Assembly: GCF_002871935.1 (NCBI RefSeq)
Contig: NZ_PNHQ01000024.1
Span: 1-19,770, forward strand
Direction of reading: 5' to 3'
Length of the DNA: 19,770 nucleotides
DNA from: Aerococcus viridans
Lineage (GTDB): Bacteria; Bacillota; Bacilli; Lactobacillales; Aerococcaceae
The position numbers and the translations under genes are program-made. Every line of letters starts with the position of its first letter. Positions within the stretch are counted from its first letter, which is position 1. The notes below the pieces were generated by a model that saw only the letters and a list, made by a program, of their open reading frames with translations, searched no databases and was not told the origin of the DNA. Of this stretch, positions 1-8,045 are shown piece by piece.

Positions 1-17
1 TTGATAAAATTATTCAT
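1..17 (-). CDS. Transposase, first codons only (partial)
   Basis: Minus-strand ATG at 15-17 is followed by codons for MNNFI and then the window ends. An AGGAG ribosome binding site lies at 26-30, 8 nt upstream. The N-terminus resembles ISL3-family transposases, which often begin with a short Met-Asn/Asp-Phe-Ile-type stretch. Position and orientation inside the IS end support a transposase reading outward from the window, but five residues cannot prove a family. The matching IS end on the right stops before its start codon. Confidence 0.55.
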
Positions 18-136
18 GCGAGGATCTCCTATCTATTAGTTGTCGTTAACTTAATGATAATGGAATCCTCGTTTTTTTGCGAAAAAAAATTGGACCAATG
101 ACTTTTTTAGTCATCAGTCCTATATATTGTAGAGCC
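1..136 (-). mobile_element. Terminal part of an ISL3-like insertion sequence, cut by the window edge
   Basis: On the minus strand this reads from GGCTCTACAATATATAGG at 136 leftward into a transposase start. Bases 44-139 are repeated in inverted orientation at 19676-19770 with one difference, 8 versus 7 A in a homopolymer. Two such copies in one chromosome segment indicate a multicopy element. The GGCTCT terminus is characteristic of ISL3-family ends as I know them; the family call is inference because the rest of the element is missing. The final IS base is 136, and the adjoining AAATAATT (137-144) would be the 8-bp target duplication if this is ISL3. A hairpin (92-120) lies close to the tip. 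The walR promoter begins about 60 bp away and looks undamaged. Confidence 0.8.
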
Positions 137-284
137 AAATAATTTAAAATTAAAAATAATACAAAAGGGTTGAAACCCCTTCCAATGGGCGTTATTGGCA
201 ATTTCACCTAAAGGTGTTAAAATAAGGTGATTAATGCTAGCTATTTTCCAAGATTAGATGTTCACAATTAAGGAGCGCAAATTA
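137..284 (+). promoter_or_regulatory. walR promoter and leader
   Basis: A near-consensus promoter is visible: -35 TTGGCA (195-200), 17-bp spacer, -10 TAAAAT (218-223). The spacer contains the perfect inverted repeat CACCTAAAGGTG (205-216), and a third AGGTG half-site follows at 225-229, so an operator overlapping the promoter is plausible. Two more small hairpins precede it: one based on GGGT/ACCC near 166-181 and CCAAT/ATTGG at 182-198. The IS ends at 136, so this promoter is intact and the operon does not need IS-derived transcription. AAGGAG (270-275) is the walR ribosome binding site. Confidence 0.7.
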
Positions 285-1001
285 ATGAAAAAAATATTAA
301 TTGTTGATGATGAAAAACCAATCTCAGATATTATATCTTTCAATCTAAAAAATGAAGGATATGAAATTGATACCGCCTATGACGGTGAACAAGCTTTAGA
401 AAAATTCGAGTCATTCCAGCCTGACTTAGTAGTACTGGATTTAATGTTACCGAAAATTGACGGTTTAGAGGTGTGTCGGCAAATTCGTAAAGATAGTCAG
501 GTGCCCATTATTATGTTAACTGCTAAAGATAGTGAAATTGATAAAGTATTAGGGCTTGAATTAGGAGCAGACGATTACGTTACTAAACCGTTTTCTAACC
601 GTGAATTAACAGCTCGTGTAAAAGCGAATATCCGTCGTACAGCGGTAGTTGCTGAACCAGTGGCTACTGATGAGGATGCTGCAAAAGACAATATTATTGA
701 AATTGGTGATTTACTTATTCACGAAGATGAGTATATCGCCTCAAAAAATGGGCAAGATGTTGAGTTAACCCATCGTGAGTTTGAGTTACTGCATTATCTT
801 TCTCAACACATTAACCAAGTAATGACTAGAGAACATTTGCTTCAAACGGTATGGGGATATGATTACTTTGGTGACGTTCGAACAGTGGATGTGACGGTAA
901 GACGTTTACGAGAAAAAATTGAAGAAAATCCAAGTCATCCAAAAATTTTAATTACAAGACGAGGCGTTGGTTATTTCCTTAAAATTCCAACCCAAGAATA
1001 G
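285..1001 (+). CDS. walR: WalR (YycF) essential cell-wall response regulator
   Basis: OmpR/PhoB-type response regulator of 238 residues, normal for WalR. It is phosphorylated by WalK and controls genes for cell-wall hydrolases. The receiver domain (about 1-118) has the acidic pocket D8/D9, phosphoacceptor D52 in LDLMLP, T79 and K101. The stretch [20 protein letters not shown] is nearly identical to known WalR proteins. A winged-helix DNA-binding domain occupies about 145-232. I chose ATG 285 over an in-frame ATG at 258 because AAGGAG (270-275) is 9 nt upstream of it and because WalR proteins begin M-x-K-I-L-I-V-D-D. First gene of the operon; walK follows after 9 bp. Confidence 0.97.
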   Translation: MKKILIVDDEKPISDIISFNLKNEGYEIDTAYDGEQALEKFESFQPDLVVLDLMLPKIDGLEVCRQIRKDSQVPIIMLTAKDSEIDKVLGLELGADDYVTKPFSNRELTARVKANIRRTAVVAEPVATDEDAAKDNIIEIGDLLIHEDEYIASKNGQDVELTHREFELLHYLSQHINQVMTREHLLQTVWGYDYFGDVRTVDVTVRRLREKIEENPSHPKILITRRGVGYFLKIPTQE

Positions 1002-1010
1002 AGGTCAGTC

Positions 1011-2906
1011 ATGCCAAGCATAAGGAAGAAAACTGGGATACCTTTTTTCAAATCAATACACTTTAAAATTCCCGTAATTTTTATATTAACGCTATTGATT
1101 TCGCTCCAAATTGTCGGAGCGTATTTTATTCGTTCACTAGAAACGGAGATGTTAACTTCGTTTGATGATCAAGTAAATAGTCAGACAACTTTTATCATTG
1201 ATAATATACAAACGGTGATGGAAGATGAAGATTTGAAGGAGGAGGAAAAAGAATCGCAAGTGAATTCAATCTTGCGACGATTTAATAATGATAGTGTATT
1301 AGAAATTCAATTATTCGATAGTAATGGATTTTTACTTGCAACGTCAAATCCTACATCACAAGCGTATATTGGGCAAAGAACTGTGGATGAAGATATTGAA
1401 GAAACCTTATACACAGGTATCAGAAGTGAAACTTCTGGTTATGAATCAAATCAAGAAATTCGCATAAAAAAATTTGTGACGCCAATTTTTTCTACGGCTT
1501 CTTCTGGCGCCATGATTGGTATTTTAAATGTGACTGCAAATCTAGAGACCATTTATAATCAGATTCAAAATATTACGTTTCTATTCTTAGTTGCATCCGG
1601 TATTTCACTTGTCTTTACAACTGGTTTAGCTATATTGATTTCCAGTCAAATCATAAACCCTCTACAAAAAATGCGTGATCAAACGAAACAGATCGCAGAA
1701 GGTAATTATTCAACTACATTAGATATCAATTCAGAAGACGAAATTGGGCAATTAGCAGAATCTATTAATTATCTGTCTGTTCGCGTAGGAGATGCTCAAG
1801 ATTTAACTGAGGCAGAAAGACAACGGTTAGACTCTGTTCTGCGCCATATGACAGATGGGGTTATTGCTACTGATCGACGTGGGAAAATTACGATTATCAA
1901 CGACCGATCATTGAGTATTTTGAATAAAACGCAAGAAGAAGTCATTGGAGAGTCTATTATTGAAGCACTTGACTTATCCGACCGGTTTTCATTTAGAGAA
2001 TTATTTGATCAACACGATGCCATTCTACTAAATTATGCAAATGATGAAGGGGAAACGATTATACGTGCAGAATATTCCGTTATTCAACGTGAGTCTGGAT
2101 TTATTTCGGGACTTGTTTGGGTGTTAACGGATATTACTGAACACGAAAAAATCGAACGTGATCGCAAACAATTCGTATCGAATATATCACATGAATTACG
2201 TACGCCTTTAACGAGTGTCCGTTCATATAGTGAGGCATTAGTTGATGGTGCTATTAAAGATGAAAAAGTTGCTGTCGAATTCTTAAATGTTATTCAGACT
2301 GAAACAGATCGCATGATTCGCATGATTTCAGATTTATTACACTTATCAAGACTGGATGCAAAACAACAAGTAATCAACCGCGAATTCATTATCTTCAAAG
2401 ATTTAGTGAACCATATTCTAGACCGCTTTGATATGATGCTTCAATCTGAAGATTATGAAGGCAAAAATTACATTATTAAACGGGAATTAATGGAAGAAGA
2501 GGTCTGGGTAGAAATTGACCAAGATAAATTAATCCAAGTTATTGATAATATTATGAACAACGCGATTAAGTATTCACCGGATGGCGGGACAATTTATGTA
2601 CGCTTAATGTCTACACATAATCAACTTGTTTTAAGTATCCAAGACCAAGGACTAGGAATTCCTCAAGAATCGATTCCACATCTATTTGATCGTTTCTACC
2701 GAGTGGATAAAGCTCGGTCACGGGCGCAAGGAGGTAGTGGATTAGGGTTATCTATTGCTAAAGAGGAAATTGAATTACATAATGGAACAATTTGGGTAAA
2801 TTCTATTGAAAATAAAGGAACTACCTTCTTTATCTCTCTTCCATTTGAAGAGTTTGATAGTGATGATTGGGCAGAGGAGGATGAGTGGGCCGATGAAGAA
2901 GAATAA
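1011..2906 (+). CDS. walK: WalK (YycG) sensor histidine kinase
   Basis: Membrane kinase partner of WalR, 631 residues. Order seen: TM1 about 18-40; extracellular sensor about 41-187; TM2 about 188-212; HAMP about 213-265; PAS about 270-375; HisKA with phospho-accepting H394 in SNISHELRTPL; HATPase with N-box NIMNNAIKYSP (513-523), G1 DQGLGIP, F-box FDRFYRVDKARSR and G2 GGSGLGLSIAKEE. The two-TM form with a large extracytoplasmic domain is the Bacillus/Staphylococcus/Enterococcus type, unlike single-TM streptococcal VicK. Of the four PAS metal ligands described in S. aureus WalK, H279, D282 and E377 align, but the second histidine is T373 here. An acidic tail (about 613-631) ends the protein. 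The 3' end overlaps walH by 14 nt. Confidence 0.97.
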   Translation: MPSIRKKTGIPFFKSIHFKIPVIFILTLLISLQIVGAYFIRSLETEMLTSFDDQVNSQTTFIIDNIQTVMEDEDLKEEEKESQVNSILRRFNNDSVLEIQLFDSNGFLLATSNPTSQAYIGQRTVDEDIEETLYTGIRSETSGYESNQEIRIKKFVTPIFSTASSGAMIGILNVTANLETIYNQIQNITFLFLVASGISLVFTTGLAILISSQIINPLQKMRDQTKQIAEGNYSTTLDINSEDEIGQLAESINYLSVRVGDAQDLTEAERQRLDSVLRHMTDGVIATDRRGKITIINDRSLSILNKTQEEVIGESIIEALDLSDRFSFRELFDQHDAILLNYANDEGETIIRAEYSVIQRESGFISGLVWVLTDITEHEKIERDRKQFVSNISHELRTPLTSVRSYSEALVDGAIKDEKVAVEFLNVIQTETDRMIRMISDLLHLSRLDAKQQVINREFIIFKDLVNHILDRFDMMLQSEDYEGKNYIIKRELMEEEVWVEIDQDKLIQVIDNIMNNAIKYSPDGGTIYVRLMSTHNQLVLSIQDQGLGIPQESIPHLFDRFYRVDKARSRAQGGSGLGLSIAKEEIELHNGTIWVNSIENKGTTFFISLPFEEFDSDDWAEEDEWADEEE

Positions 2907-4458
2907 GTGGAATTGGGTCCTTCATGCGATGCTGATCCTACTTGGGCTTGTATCAGTTGCAGCCTCTGTAAGTAATCTATATGGACCTAGTACTTTAAAT
3001 GCTTGGTTTAGTCAACAAGATCAAGAGCGAAGTGGTGAAACAACTACGGAAATAAATAATATGGCTATTTCTAACGAAACAACCGATAAAAATGCTAAAG
3101 AAGCAGTTGAAAATACTGCTTCTCAAACCCTCATATTACACGACGGCGCAGACGAGTATTTAAGCATTAACAATATGTCTGCTATCAAAGAATTAAAGCA
3201 TGTAGCTGCGGACTTTGATTATGAAAAGAGTGTTGAGGAAGATTCCGTTTATAATATTCGAAATTATGTACAAACACAAGCATATGTCGAAGACAAGTTA
3301 ATCAATGAAACGCCAATTCATTTATTAATTGCGGATGTCAATAGATTACCACAAGAAGTCCAAGAAATGACGGTTACTTCTTATGTGTATATTCTGGATA
3401 CTAATGAAGTTTATTTGATGAATGAAAGCACAAATACTGCTTATTCCTTAACGATATTAGATAATATCAATGATGTGATGACGCGTATCGATAATTATTT
3501 AGCTTCTTATGAGGACCAAATGTCACCAGTAGAGCCCGTTACATTGGCTAATGGATTAGCTTATGTGACAAAAGAAGCAGAAGAAATTGATCGGTTAACC
3601 TATTTACAAGAGCGACAACCGACAAATTATTTCTTGAATCACTTTTTCGAAAGGCCTGAAGAAATTCATGATTATTCAATGAATAATATTTCTCGTTACT
3701 ATACAGAAGGACGACAGTTAACGATTAATATGGAAACTTTCGAAGTATCCTTATTACAAGAAAATGCTGAAGTTGAGGAAACAACTTTAAATCAACAGAT
3801 AGAAGTAACTTCTTTGGCTATGGCAGAAATTCTCGCTGATCAAACCTCATGGTTATATGTAGAATCTAGAGGTGAAGAGAATAAAATGGTGACTTACCGT
3901 AAGTACATTAACTCACTTCCTGTATTTGGGAATAACTATGTGTCTAAAACACAGTTTGTTATGGCAGGTAATACAATTCAGAATATTTATATGTCAGCAT
4001 TAGCTATTCAAACGCAAGTAACAGACTTATCTGAATCATATACTGTGATGAGTGGCGTGGATGCATTAGATTTATTAAATAATGCCGGTTACTCGAATGA
4101 AGATATTTCTGAATTAATATTAGGTTATCGTTGGGTACAAAATCCTGAAACGAACCGTTTAGTTGAATTAGTCCCGTCATGGCACGTACAAATTGGCAAT
4201 AAATGGTTTATGTTGGAAGATTTAATTGATATGGATCAATACCCTTCTCTAAAAACCAGTTATACAGCGTCTGGGGATCCTGTAGATTTATCTGTTTACT
4301 TTGAAGATCTTGGACAACAAGTGAGTGAGGAAGAAATAAAAACACAATTAGATGAAAATGTTTCGGAGTCACTTTCTTCAGATGAGGTGGAAACTGAATA
4401 TTCACAAGCTTTAAATCCACCACTGTCTGATAGTAATGATGATGGGGAGGGGAACTAG
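2893..4458 (+). CDS. walH: WalH (YycH) membrane-anchored regulator of WalK
   Basis: YycH-family protein, 521 residues, with one N-terminal membrane helix (about 8-27) and a large extracellular part. In Bacillus, YycH and YycI bind WalK in the membrane and restrain its activity; in S. aureus they act as activators. Which applies here cannot be read from sequence. I chose ATG 2893 (MKKNKWNW). A GAGGAGG (2874-2880) lies 12 nt upstream, whereas the in-frame ATG at 2881 directly abuts that site with no spacer, and the ATG at 2806 lies deep inside walK without a good site. The C-terminus is acidic and serine-rich. Overlap with walK by 14 nt suggests translational coupling; walI starts 2 nt after the stop. 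Confidence 0.9.
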   Translation: MKKNKWNWVLHAMLILLGLVSVAASVSNLYGPSTLNAWFSQQDQERSGETTTEINNMAISNETTDKNAKEAVENTASQTLILHDGADEYLSINNMSAIKELKHVAADFDYEKSVEEDSVYNIRNYVQTQAYVEDKLINETPIHLLIADVNRLPQEVQEMTVTSYVYILDTNEVYLMNESTNTAYSLTILDNINDVMTRIDNYLASYEDQMSPVEPVTLANGLAYVTKEAEEIDRLTYLQERQPTNYFLNHFFERPEEIHDYSMNNISRYYTEGRQLTINMETFEVSLLQENAEVEETTLNQQIEVTSLAMAEILADQTSWLYVESRGEENKMVTYRKYINSLPVFGNNYVSKTQFVMAGNTIQNIYMSALAIQTQVTDLSESYTVMSGVDALDLLNNAGYSNEDISELILGYRWVQNPETNRLVELVPSWHVQIGNKWFMLEDLIDMDQYPSLKTSYTASGDPVDLSVYFEDLGQQVSEEEIKTQLDENVSESLSSDEVETEYSQALNPPLSDSNDDGEGN

Positions 4459-4460
4459 AA

Positions 4461-5282
4461 ATGAATTTTAGAAAAGTAGAGATCATTTTTATTCTAGCTT
4501 TCCTAATTCTAGATGTGTTTCTTTTAAATATTTTTATCAATAAGTATGTTGGAACACCAAGTCAAGCAATTGAAAATCAGTCGATAGATATTGTAACAGA
4601 ATTCAAAGCAAAGCATATTCAATACGATGACATTTCAGATGAAATCTTACGGATACCGTTTGTGAGAGCATTGAATATGAGTTTAAATGAGGAAACTGTT
4701 TCTGAAATGACTGAAGATACACAAAGTATTGAAGTAAAAACTAACCAAATTCTGGCACAAATCAATACACCTATTCAATTAGAAGGCGTGACTTCCGAGA
4801 CCCCGTCAGGTGAACTTTCAGATAGTGCCTTATCAAGTTTAAATCAGTTTATTCATAATGAAGTATATCAAGGTAGTCAATATCGCTTTATCAGTTATGA
4901 TAAGTCAGCTGGTAAAGTTACTTATATGCAAGAAACGGCTTCGGGAGCAGTAATTGCAGATGGAAATGGAGAAATTATTTTTCAAGTGAATGATGATTAT
5001 GCTGTTTATGCCTATGATCAAACGATTACTGGAGAAACTGCAACTCAAGGTGTAGAACGTACTGTAATTAGTGAAAAACAAGCTTTAGAGAATGCCTTTT
5101 TGAATAATAGTATTCCAGATGAGTCTATTATTCTGCGTTCATTTTTGGCTTACCGTGAAACCTTAGTGCTTGATGAAATAACCCTTTACCATCCTGTGTG
5201 GACTTTGATGATTCTAACAAACGAAGGTACCACTCAACGTGTATTTGTAGATGGTATTAATGGGGCGATTTTGACCCCGTAA
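4461..5282 (+). CDS. walI: WalI (YycI) membrane-anchored regulator of WalK
   Basis: YycI-family protein of 273 residues with a single N-terminal transmembrane helix (about 7-27) and an extracellular domain. It forms a membrane complex with WalH and WalK in the characterised systems. Start ATG 4461 is preceded by GGGGAGGGG (4443-4451) at normal spacing. The end, with aromatic and hydrophobic strand patterns such as YHPVWTLMILTNEG and a final VFVDGINGAIL, matches the YycI C-terminal fold. The gene sits 2 nt after walH and 18 nt before the next start, so all are likely one transcript. Confidence 0.9.
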   Translation: MNFRKVEIIFILAFLILDVFLLNIFINKYVGTPSQAIENQSIDIVTEFKAKHIQYDDISDEILRIPFVRALNMSLNEETVSEMTEDTQSIEVKTNQILAQINTPIQLEGVTSETPSGELSDSALSSLNQFIHNEVYQGSQYRFISYDKSAGKVTYMQETASGAVIADGNGEIIFQVNDDYAVYAYDQTITGETATQGVERTVISEKQALENAFLNNSIPDESIILRSFLAYRETLVLDEITLYHPVWTLMILTNEGTTQRVFVDGINGAILTP

Positions 5283-5300
5283 TTGGAAAGAGGACGATTA

Positions 5301-7082
5301 ATGTTTCAAAATTATCAAGAAAAGGCCAGTAAATATTGGCAATATTTCATTGTTATTATAGCTAGTTTAATAGCAGTATTTATTTTATCGGGGCAAGTGA
5401 ATGATGTACAAGCTGATGTAACAGTAAATGATTATTCATCCACAATAAATGTTCAAGCAGACGGTGTCATGCAACAAGAGGAAACGATTGGATTTAATAT
5501 CAAGGGGACGGTTGAGGAATTTAACCACCGAATTGCGCTTACAGATATGAGTAAATTAGCAAGTCTATCAGTCGATATGAAGAGTGTGAGTGCTGATGCC
5601 TATTTCACCTTTGTTCAAAGTGACTCTAAAGAAGTGGGCACTTATACTGTTTCAAATAAAGAAAATCAAGCAGTGGACATCCAAATTTTTAATACTGTAA
5701 CCGATGCACCGCATGTGACAAGAGTGGCAACGGAGATTACTGATGCGTGGACAAATTATTCTGAGTGGTCAATCTTAAAAAGTAGCTTCTTAGCGCTACC
5801 TTATGATGTTGATCATGTAACGATGACGGTGAATTTTCCTCAAGCTGTACCTGAAGACCAAAGCGATGTCATTATTTCAGGACCTGGTAAAACAAACATG
5901 CAGTGGGCGAACGATAGAAAATCATTTACATTAACAGTGGATGATTTGAAAGCTGATGAAACAGTAACTATTCAAATGTACATGCCTGTTTCAATACTAA
6001 TGAATAACCAAAAAGTTGGGGCTGATTCTGAAGGGAAATCTACTATTGAGGCGATGCAAGCAAGCCAACAAGCAGTGATCAGTTTACAAAAACGTCAAAA
6101 GCTGCAAATTTGGGCTGTATCAGCTAGTTTATTTGTACTTATCTTTATTTATACAATTTATTTATATGTAAAAAAACGTCAAATTGTGATTGCAGTACCA
6201 CTTAAGAAAGGTTTTGTTGCGAGTAAGCCAAATGGATACGGACCACAAACAGTTGCCAGATTAATGGGTAAACACTATACGGATAATCAAAAAATCGTAT
6301 TATTAGTGTTAGCATTAATTGAAGCAAAGGTATTGGCTGCTCACTTTGAAGTGAATAAACGAGGTCAGTTAGCGGATATTCAAGTTTCTATCATAGGGCA
6401 GGAAGTGCATGGACCGGCTGAACAATTACTATTAACAGCAATCAAAGATAAGCAATCGTCAGTCCAAGATGTCGTATCTTTAAATGAATTAATATTTAAT
6501 CAATCAACTAGAAAAGTAGCGATGTTGTCTCGCTTTGGGCGTAAATTAGTTCGTAAGATTGATCAAAGTGCTAAACAACCATTAACCAAAGATGGTGTTT
6601 ATAGTAAAATGAATCAAGTATATATGGTTATTCTTACCCTTTATATGGTAGCATGGTTATTTGGAACAGGATTCGTCATTTATTGGCAATTGCAACTGCA
6701 AGAATTTAACATGTGGGCATCGCTATTATTAGTAGCTAGCGTAGCTTTGGTGGCTCTTTTACAAAGAAATGTCTTACCAATGCGTAGTGAAAAAGGTGTA
6801 TCTTTATTCAAGCAGTGGCAAGGCTATTTAAAAGGAATCTTTAGCCAAGTCAGCAATCCAGATGCTTGGACTCAACACTCAAAAGAATGGTTGGACCAAC
6901 AATACTTGTATGCATGGGTAGCAGGTAGCAATGTCAAATTAGCTAAAGCTCTTGACCATCAAACACAAATCGTTCGTTTACCATTATTAGGGTCGGCGCA
7001 AGCGATTGATCACTTACAATTATCCAAATTGAAGTGGCAACCACAAGCTAAAGAAGTTTTGGATGACGAAATAGTTGAATAG
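5301..7082 (+). CDS. DUF2207-like predicted membrane protein inserted in the wal operon
   Basis: 593-residue protein of unknown function. It has an N-terminal signal or membrane segment (about 14-31, possible cleavage near VQA), an extracellular beta-rich domain (about 40-235), a strong membrane helix (about 269-290) followed by KKR, a cytoplasmic stretch, two more hydrophobic helices (about 440-490), and a soluble tail ending near an acidic C-terminus. This layout and the LPYDVDHVTMTVNFP / ISGPGKT region resemble DUF2207 proteins, which are Gram-positive membrane proteins without an assigned role. The family call is from memory of the pattern. ATG 5301 is preferred because AAAGAGGA lies 7 nt upstream; a TTG at 5283 has no site. 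It lies 18 nt after walI and 36 nt before walJ, a place where walI and walJ are usually adjacent. Confidence 0.65.
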   Translation: MFQNYQEKASKYWQYFIVIIASLIAVFILSGQVNDVQADVTVNDYSSTINVQADGVMQQEETIGFNIKGTVEEFNHRIALTDMSKLASLSVDMKSVSADAYFTFVQSDSKEVGTYTVSNKENQAVDIQIFNTVTDAPHVTRVATEITDAWTNYSEWSILKSSFLALPYDVDHVTMTVNFPQAVPEDQSDVIISGPGKTNMQWANDRKSFTLTVDDLKADETVTIQMYMPVSILMNNQKVGADSEGKSTIEAMQASQQAVISLQKRQKLQIWAVSASLFVLIFIYTIYLYVKKRQIVIAVPLKKGFVASKPNGYGPQTVARLMGKHYTDNQKIVLLVLALIEAKVLAAHFEVNKRGQLADIQVSIIGQEVHGPAEQLLLTAIKDKQSSVQDVVSLNELIFNQSTRKVAMLSRFGRKLVRKIDQSAKQPLTKDGVYSKMNQVYMVILTLYMVAWLFGTGFVIYWQLQLQEFNMWASLLLVASVALVALLQRNVLPMRSEKGVSLFKQWQGYLKGIFSQVSNPDAWTQHSKEWLDQQYLYAWVAGSNVKLAKALDHQTQIVRLPLLGSAQAIDHLQLSKLKWQPQAKEVLDDEIVE

Positions 7083-7118
7083 AAATAAAACAGTATTTTA
7101 ATCTAGAAGGAGGCAATC

Positions 7119-7934
7119 ATGGAGACTGCAGATAATGATTTCACAATGCGTGTTTCCATGCTCGGCAGTAGCTCTAGTGGAAACGCTACTTATATAGAAA
7201 CCCCTAAACGAAAAATTTTAGTAGATGCAGGATTTAGTGGGAAAAAGATAAAAGAATTGTTAGCCGGCATAAATCGTGATATCAATGAGATTGATAGTTT
7301 ATTTATTACACATGAACACTCAGACCATATTAAGGGGATGGGTGTTCTAGCGCGTAAGTATGATTTAAATGTCTACGCTAATGAGACGACATGGCAAGCA
7401 ATTGGTAGTAAAGTTGGGGTTATTCCCGTAGAAAAACAACATGTCATGGAACAAGGTGATATACTTACTTTAGGGGATGTAGATATTATATCGTACGGTG
7501 TGAGCCATGATGCTGCTGAACCGCAATTTTATGCCTTTCAAAAGGATAACCGCCAGTTTACGATTTTAACGGATACAGGTTACGTGAGTGATCGATTGGT
7601 AGGATTATTAAAGAATTCAGATGGTTATCTGATTGAATCAAATCATGACTTAGATATGTTACGTATGGGGGCTTACCCTTGGTCATTAAAACAACGTATC
7701 CTTGGTGATGAAGGACATTTATCTAATGATGCTGGTGCACAAGCGATGATTGATATGGTTGGAGATAGAACAAAACGTATTTATCTTGGTCACCTATCAA
7801 AAGAAAATAATCTGAAAACTATTGCCCACCAAACTTGCGTATCCAAGATGATGCAGGCAGATATGGGGGTAAATGATCAGTTTGAGGTATATGATACTGA
7901 TCCTGACAAGCCAACTAGCTTGTATACACTATAA
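7119..7934 (+). CDS. walJ: WalJ (YycJ) metallo-beta-lactamase-fold hydrolase
   Basis: Cytoplasmic metallo-beta-lactamase-fold protein, 271 residues. The metal-binding signature HEHSDH is at H65-x-H67-x-D69-H70, followed by further ligand-type motifs: SHDAAEP, the DTG of ILTDTGYVSD and the final GHLSKENN. YycJ/WalJ homologues act as nucleases (5'-3' exonuclease activity reported for the Bacillus family) and have been linked to mismatch repair and to coordination of cell division and wall synthesis. The start ATG 7119 has AAGGAGG (7107-7113) 5 nt upstream. It lies 36 nt after the DUF2207-like gene and is probably co-transcribed. The 111-bp gap that follows carries a separate htrA promoter candidate. 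Confidence 0.93.
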   Translation: METADNDFTMRVSMLGSSSSGNATYIETPKRKILVDAGFSGKKIKELLAGINRDINEIDSLFITHEHSDHIKGMGVLARKYDLNVYANETTWQAIGSKVGVIPVEKQHVMEQGDILTLGDVDIISYGVSHDAAEPQFYAFQKDNRQFTILTDTGYVSDRLVGLLKNSDGYLIESNHDLDMLRMGAYPWSLKQRILGDEGHLSNDAGAQAMIDMVGDRTKRIYLGHLSKENNLKTIAHQTCVSKMMQADMGVNDQFEVYDTDPDKPTSLYTL

Positions 7935-7961
7935 ATTTTTATAAATATTTATCATTTTATC

Positions 7962-8021
7962 TGTAAAAAGTCATAAACAATTCAAATATTCTGATTATAC
8001 TCAAGGTATTTAGAGTCTAAA
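7962..8021 (+). promoter_or_regulatory. htrA promoter candidate with palindrome at the start site
   Basis: A -10-like TATACT (7996-8001) preceded by TG-less AT-rich DNA is the best promoter core; no good -35 is present, which fits an activator-dependent promoter. The perfect palindrome TTTAGAGTCTAAA (8009-8021) lies where transcription would begin, so it may be an operator. TGTAAA (7962-7967) followed 5 nt later by ATAAAC only partly resembles the WalR tandem site TGTWAH-N5-TGTWAH. No terminator separates walJ from this region, so read-through from walJ is also possible. Confidence 0.45.
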
Positions 8022-8045
8022 ATATAAATCAAGGGAGATGAGCAA

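Noticed and set aside
4208..4540. Minus-strand open frames inside walH, htrA, cstA, alaR and alaT
   Set aside because: They lie opposite well-supported genes, lack ribosome binding sites and have composition typical of antisense shadows.
7119..7934. Antibiotic resistance beta-lactamase
   Set aside because: The HxHxDH fold signature is shared, but sequence and operon position identify WalJ; gloB likewise carries the glyoxalase II C-terminal region.
7962..7978. WalR binding site upstream of htrA
   Set aside because: The first half TGTAAA fits, but the second half ATAAAC fits poorly; evidence is too weak to call.
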